DNA from: Verrucomicrobia subdivision 3 bacterium UBA7542
GTDB lineage: Bacteria; Verrucomicrobiota; Verrucomicrobiia; Limisphaerales; UBA11358
NCBI GenBank assembly: GCA_002479245.1
Contig: DLMG01000223.1
Location: 9,513-17,160, forward strand
Length of the DNA: 7,648 nt
Direction of reading: 5' to 3'
Below are positions 5,222 to 7,648 of this stretch, piece after piece (the first letter of the stretch is position 1; each line of letters begins with the position of its first letter). The position numbers and the translations under genes are program-made. The notes below the pieces were generated by a model. That model saw nothing but the letters and a program-made list of their open reading frames with translations. It made no database searches and had not been told where the DNA came from.

Positions 5222-6817
5222 ATGACCTCCGATCGCAGAATATTTCTCAAACAACTCGGCCTCGGTGCCGTTGGATTAAGCATGGTCTCCTCTTTTCCTG
5301 AATGCCTCGCGGCGCAACAAACCATTCATCCCCGGCTCCCGCGCAGCGCGCCCGAAGCGCAGGGTGTGTCGTCAGCGGAGATTCTGGACTTTTTGGAGGC
5401 GGTTGGCAAAAGCCAGCATGAATTTCACAGCTTCATGATGATTCGTCATGGGCAGGTCATTGCCGAAGGCTGGTGGTCGCCGTATGCGGCGGATTTGAAT
5501 CACATGCTGTATTCACTGAGCAAAAGTTTCACCTCGACCGCCATTGGCTTTGCCGTGACGGAAGGAAGGTTGAAAGTGGAGGATCCGGTGATTTCCTTTT
5601 TCCCCAACGATCTGCCCGCCAGCGTCAGTGAAAATCTCGCGGCTTTGCGGGTGAAACATCTGCTCACGATGTCGGTCGGTCACGCCAAGGATTCAACGCC
5701 GATCATCGAGCAAACGGATAATTGGGTGAAAGTATTTCTGGCTTTGCCCGTCGCAAATCCCCCGGGCAGCGCCTTTCTCTACAACAGCGGCGCCACCTAC
5801 ATGCTTTCGGCGATCGTCCAAAAGCTGACCGGCCAGAAGGTCATTGATTATTTGGGGCCCCGTTTGTTCCAGCCGCTGGCGATCGAAGGCATGACCTGGG
5901 AGACGTGTCCGCGCGGCATCAACACCGGTGGCTGGGGGTTGGCCATTCAAACCGAAGGCCTCGCCAAATTCGGGCAAATGTATCTGCAAAAAGGCGCCTG
6001 GACCGGCAAACAGATTTTGCCGGCGGCCTGGGTTGAGGAGGCGACAACATTCAAGATTCAGCAGCCGGCCGAGGCTGGAAAGGACCTGGAGGACGCCAAG
6101 AAAACCAGCGAATGGCATCAGGGTTATTGCTACCAATTTTGGCGCACGCGGCACAATGCCTATCGCGCCGACGGGGCTTTCGGGCAATACACCATCATCA
6201 TGCCCGACCAGGACGCCGTGATTTGCATCACCAGTGAAAGCGCCAGCATGGCCGGCGAATTTGATTTGATCTGGCAATATCTTTTGCCCGCGATGAAGGA
6301 AACCGTTTTGCCGCCGGACCAAATTTCACAGGCCCGGTTGAAACAAAAACTTTCTTCCCTGGCCTTGTTGCCGCCGAAGGCGCAGGCAACTTCACCGGTC
6401 GCGGCTGGAATATCCGGCAAAAGTTTCAAGATCGGGAACGACGCCAATGTTCAGAGCGTGTCGTTCAAGTTTCAGAAAAGTTCCTGCCTCTTCACCTTGA
6501 AGGATGCCAAAGGCGCACATCCCATCACGTGCGGCATCGAAAAATGGATCAACGGCAAAACTGACATGCCCGGAACTCCGCCGAAACTGACTGTGGGCGC
6601 TTTGGGACCGGTTTCCAAAGTCATGGCCAGTGGCACCTGGGCAGACGAAAACACCTTTCAAATGACCTGGCATTTTTACGAAACGCCGCATCACGACACG
6701 GTGACCTGCCGGTTCGATGGCGACAAGGTGAAGATTGAATTCTTGAGCAGCGTTTCCGAAAAATTGCCGGCGCACAAGGAAACCCGCCCGGCCTTGCTCG
6801 GACAGATCGCTGGTTGA
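5222..6817 (+). CDS. Tat-exported serine hydrolase of the class C beta-lactamase / DD-peptidase fold
   Basis: This is a 531-residue secreted hydrolase. The substrate cannot be told from sequence; relatives include esterases, D-amino-acid peptidases and beta-lactamase-like proteins. I chose the ATG at 5222 because it directly precedes a twin-arginine signal, DRRIFLKQLG, followed by a hydrophobic stretch and an Ala-rich cleavage region (ECLAAQQ, about residue 31). Motifs in order: catalytic SLSK (S98, K101) in YSLSKSFTS; YNSGATYML (187-195), where Y187 and S189 occupy the second motif; GGWGLA (236-241); and a third-motif region HNAYRADGAFGQ (311-322) before the strand TIIMPDQDAVICITS. The hydrolase domain ends at about 360. 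A further 170 residues form a beta-rich C-terminal domain (SVSFKFQ, TGTW-like SGTWADENTFQMTWHFYETP, CRFDGDKVKIEF) that resembles the tail found on some other large serine hydrolases. There is no Shine-Dalgarno sequence. The gene sits between the carB/ruvB scar and intact carB, so its presence here may be a consequence of the rearrangement. Confidence 0.9.
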   Translation: MTSDRRIFLKQLGLGAVGLSMVSSFPECLAAQQTIHPRLPRSAPEAQGVSSAEILDFLEAVGKSQHEFHSFMMIRHGQVIAEGWWSPYAADLNHMLYSLSKSFTSTAIGFAVTEGRLKVEDPVISFFPNDLPASVSENLAALRVKHLLTMSVGHAKDSTPIIEQTDNWVKVFLALPVANPPGSAFLYNSGATYMLSAIVQKLTGQKVIDYLGPRLFQPLAIEGMTWETCPRGINTGGWGLAIQTEGLAKFGQMYLQKGAWTGKQILPAAWVEEATTFKIQQPAEAGKDLEDAKKTSEWHQGYCYQFWRTRHNAYRADGAFGQYTIIMPDQDAVICITSESASMAGEFDLIWQYLLPAMKETVLPPDQISQARLKQKLSSLALLPPKAQATSPVAAGISGKSFKIGNDANVQSVSFKFQKSSCLFTLKDAKGAHPITCGIEKWINGKTDMPGTPPKLTVGALGPVSKVMASGTWADENTFQMTWHFYETPHHDTVTCRFDGDKVKIEFLSSVSEKLPAHKETRPALLGQIAG

Positions 6818-6881
6818 TCCGGGTTCGCGCCGGTGTTTTAACGGGTGCAAAACAACAATGTATCTGTGCGACTGCCTGGAC

Positions 6882-6988
6882 GGAGCGCGCCTGTCTCAGG
6901 CGCAGCACGCACGAACCAAAAAATGCGGTGGAATTGAGTTAAACGCCACCGGGTTTTCAATCTGCTGCGGCTGGGACAGCCGCGCTCC
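6882..6988. repeat. Inverted pair of 26-nt palindromic repeats (REPIN-like), family 2
   Basis: Copy 1 is 6882-6907 (plus orientation) and copy 2 is 6963-6988 (minus orientation), separated by 55 bp. After reverse-complementing copy 2, 23 of 26 positions match; both begin GGAGCGCG and end GCAGCA. Each contains a 7-bp stem with a 3-nt loop: GCGCCTG-TCT-CAGGCGC at 6887-6903 and GCGGCTG-GGA-CAGCCGC at 6967-6983. Two of the three differences form one compensatory stem swap (C-G in one copy, G-C in the other) and the third is in the loop. The pair fills much of the 265-bp gap between the serine hydrolase and carB. I associate this GAGCGCGGCTGTCC-type repeat with Verrucomicrobiota genomes, from memory and not verified here. 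It could also act as transcript structure upstream of carB. Confidence 0.82.
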
Positions 6989-7082
6989 AGATATGGAGTC
7001 CCTTTGCTCCCGTTTTGAACTGCGCCAGCAATTTTCTTTCGTTCTGCGCCTGATTCGTGTTCAATCTTCCACCGTTTGAACT

Positions 7083-7648
7083 ATGCCCAAGCGCACTGAC
7101 ATTCACAGCGTCCTCATCATCGGCGCCGGACCGATCGTCATCGGCCAGGCATGCGAGTTCGATTATTCCGGCACCCAGGCCTGCAAAGCCCTCAAGGAGG
7201 AGGGCTACCGCGTCATCCTCGTCAACTCCAATCCGGCCACCATCATGACCGACCCGGAGTTTGCCGACCGCACCTACATCGAGCCCATCACGCCCGAGTG
7301 TGTCGAGAAAATCATCGTCCGCGAGAAGGCGGAGATGAAAAAGCTCGGGGCGAAGGGCAAACTGGTTTTGTTGCCGACGCTTGGCGGGCAGACCGCGCTC
7401 AATACCGCGATGGCCCTCTGCCGCAGCGGCGTGCTGGAGAAACACGGTGTTGAGATGATTGGCGCGAATGCGAAAGCCATCGAACGCGGCGAAGACCGGC
7501 AGGTGTTCAAGGACCTCATGCTTTACATCGGCCTCGATGTGCCGATTTCCGGCACCGCGCACAACCTGGATGAAGCCCGCGCCGTGACGGAAAAGATCGG
7601 GCGGTTTCCCGTCATCATCCGGCCCGCGTTCACGCTCGGCGGCACCGG
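7083..7648 (+). CDS. carB: Carbamoyl-phosphate synthase large subunit, N-terminal 188 residues (3' end outside window)
   Basis: CarB makes carbamoyl phosphate from bicarbonate, ATP and glutamine-derived ammonia for arginine and pyrimidine synthesis. From the ATG at 7083 the sequence starts [20 protein letters not shown], the hallmark CarB N-terminus. It continues with [20 protein letters not shown] (21-40), [20 protein letters not shown] (47-66), [11 protein letters not shown] (98-108), [15 protein letters not shown] (125-139) and RPAFTLGGT (180-188), all from the first (carboxyphosphate) ATP-grasp half. Between IEP and LPT it has about 10 residues more than E. coli CarB as I recall it (a lysine-rich [15 protein letters not shown], 80-94). 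No carA lies immediately upstream. The upstream neighbour is the serine hydrolase, with the family 2 repeat pair between them. A truncated copy of this start and leader lies at about 4996-5097. No Shine-Dalgarno sequence is visible. Confidence 0.97.
   Translation, partial: MPKRTDIHSVLIIGAGPIVIGQACEFDYSGTQACKALKEEGYRVILVNSNPATIMTDPEFADRTYIEPITPECVEKIIVREKAEMKKLGAKGKLVLLPTLGGQTALNTAMALCRSGVLEKHGVEMIGANAKAIERGEDRQVFKDLMLYIGLDVPISGTAHNLDEARAVTEKIGRFPVIIRPAFTLGGT

Noticed and set aside
6815..6842. CCGG...CCGG hairpin with a T-run as a terminator for the serine hydrolase
   Set aside because: The stem is only 4 bp with a 7-nt loop and the T-run is short, so it cannot be told from background.
5059..7121. 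The 2-kb segment between the two carB starts as an integrated mobile element with att direct repeats
   Set aside because: No integrase or transposase is present in the segment, and the ruvB tail next to the left carB start is better explained by a tandem-duplication junction.

Overview
The window looks like a chromosomal segment of a moderately GC-rich bacterium, most likely a member of the Verrucomicrobiota (Pedosphaera/Limisphaerales type). This assignment is an inference. It rests on the variant membrane pyrophosphatase, on start codons that mostly lack Shine-Dalgarno sequences, and on two kinds of short palindromic intergenic repeat that I associate with that group. No database search was possible.

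Layout from left to right: (1) the 5' part of a membrane ion-pumping pyrophosphatase gene (hppA, minus strand, running off the left edge); (2) a 301-bp divergent intergenic region containing an inverted pair of palindromic repeats; (3) complete ruvB (plus), whose 3' end overlaps by 9 bp the 3' end of (4) an unrecognised lipoprotein gene (minus); (5) a plus-strand promoter in front of a wrecked toxin-antitoxin locus, in which the head of a Phd/VapB-type antitoxin is joined to the tail of a VapC PIN toxin; (6) a protein-L-isoaspartate methyltransferase gene (pcm-like), probably exported; (7) a composite gene scar, in which the first 13 codons of carB are joined to the last 25 codons of a ruvB; (8) a Tat-exported serine hydrolase of the beta-lactamase/DD-peptidase fold; (9) a second intergenic region with another inverted pair of palindromic repeats; (10) the first 188 codons of carB (plus, running off the right edge).

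The genes do not form one pathway. They cover energy coupling (HppA), Holliday-junction branch migration (RuvB), protein repair (Pcm), cell-envelope or ester hydrolysis (serine hydrolase) and carbamoyl-phosphate synthesis (CarB). I found no defence system, CRISPR array, transposase or RNA gene. The most informative part is the architecture. The carB-head/ruvB-tail scar at about 5059-5175 lies between intact ruvB (left) and intact carB (right). This is the junction expected if a segment running from the end of ruvB to the start of carB was once duplicated in tandem and the two copies then kept different cargo (lipoprotein, TA remnant and pcm in one; serine hydrolase in the other).
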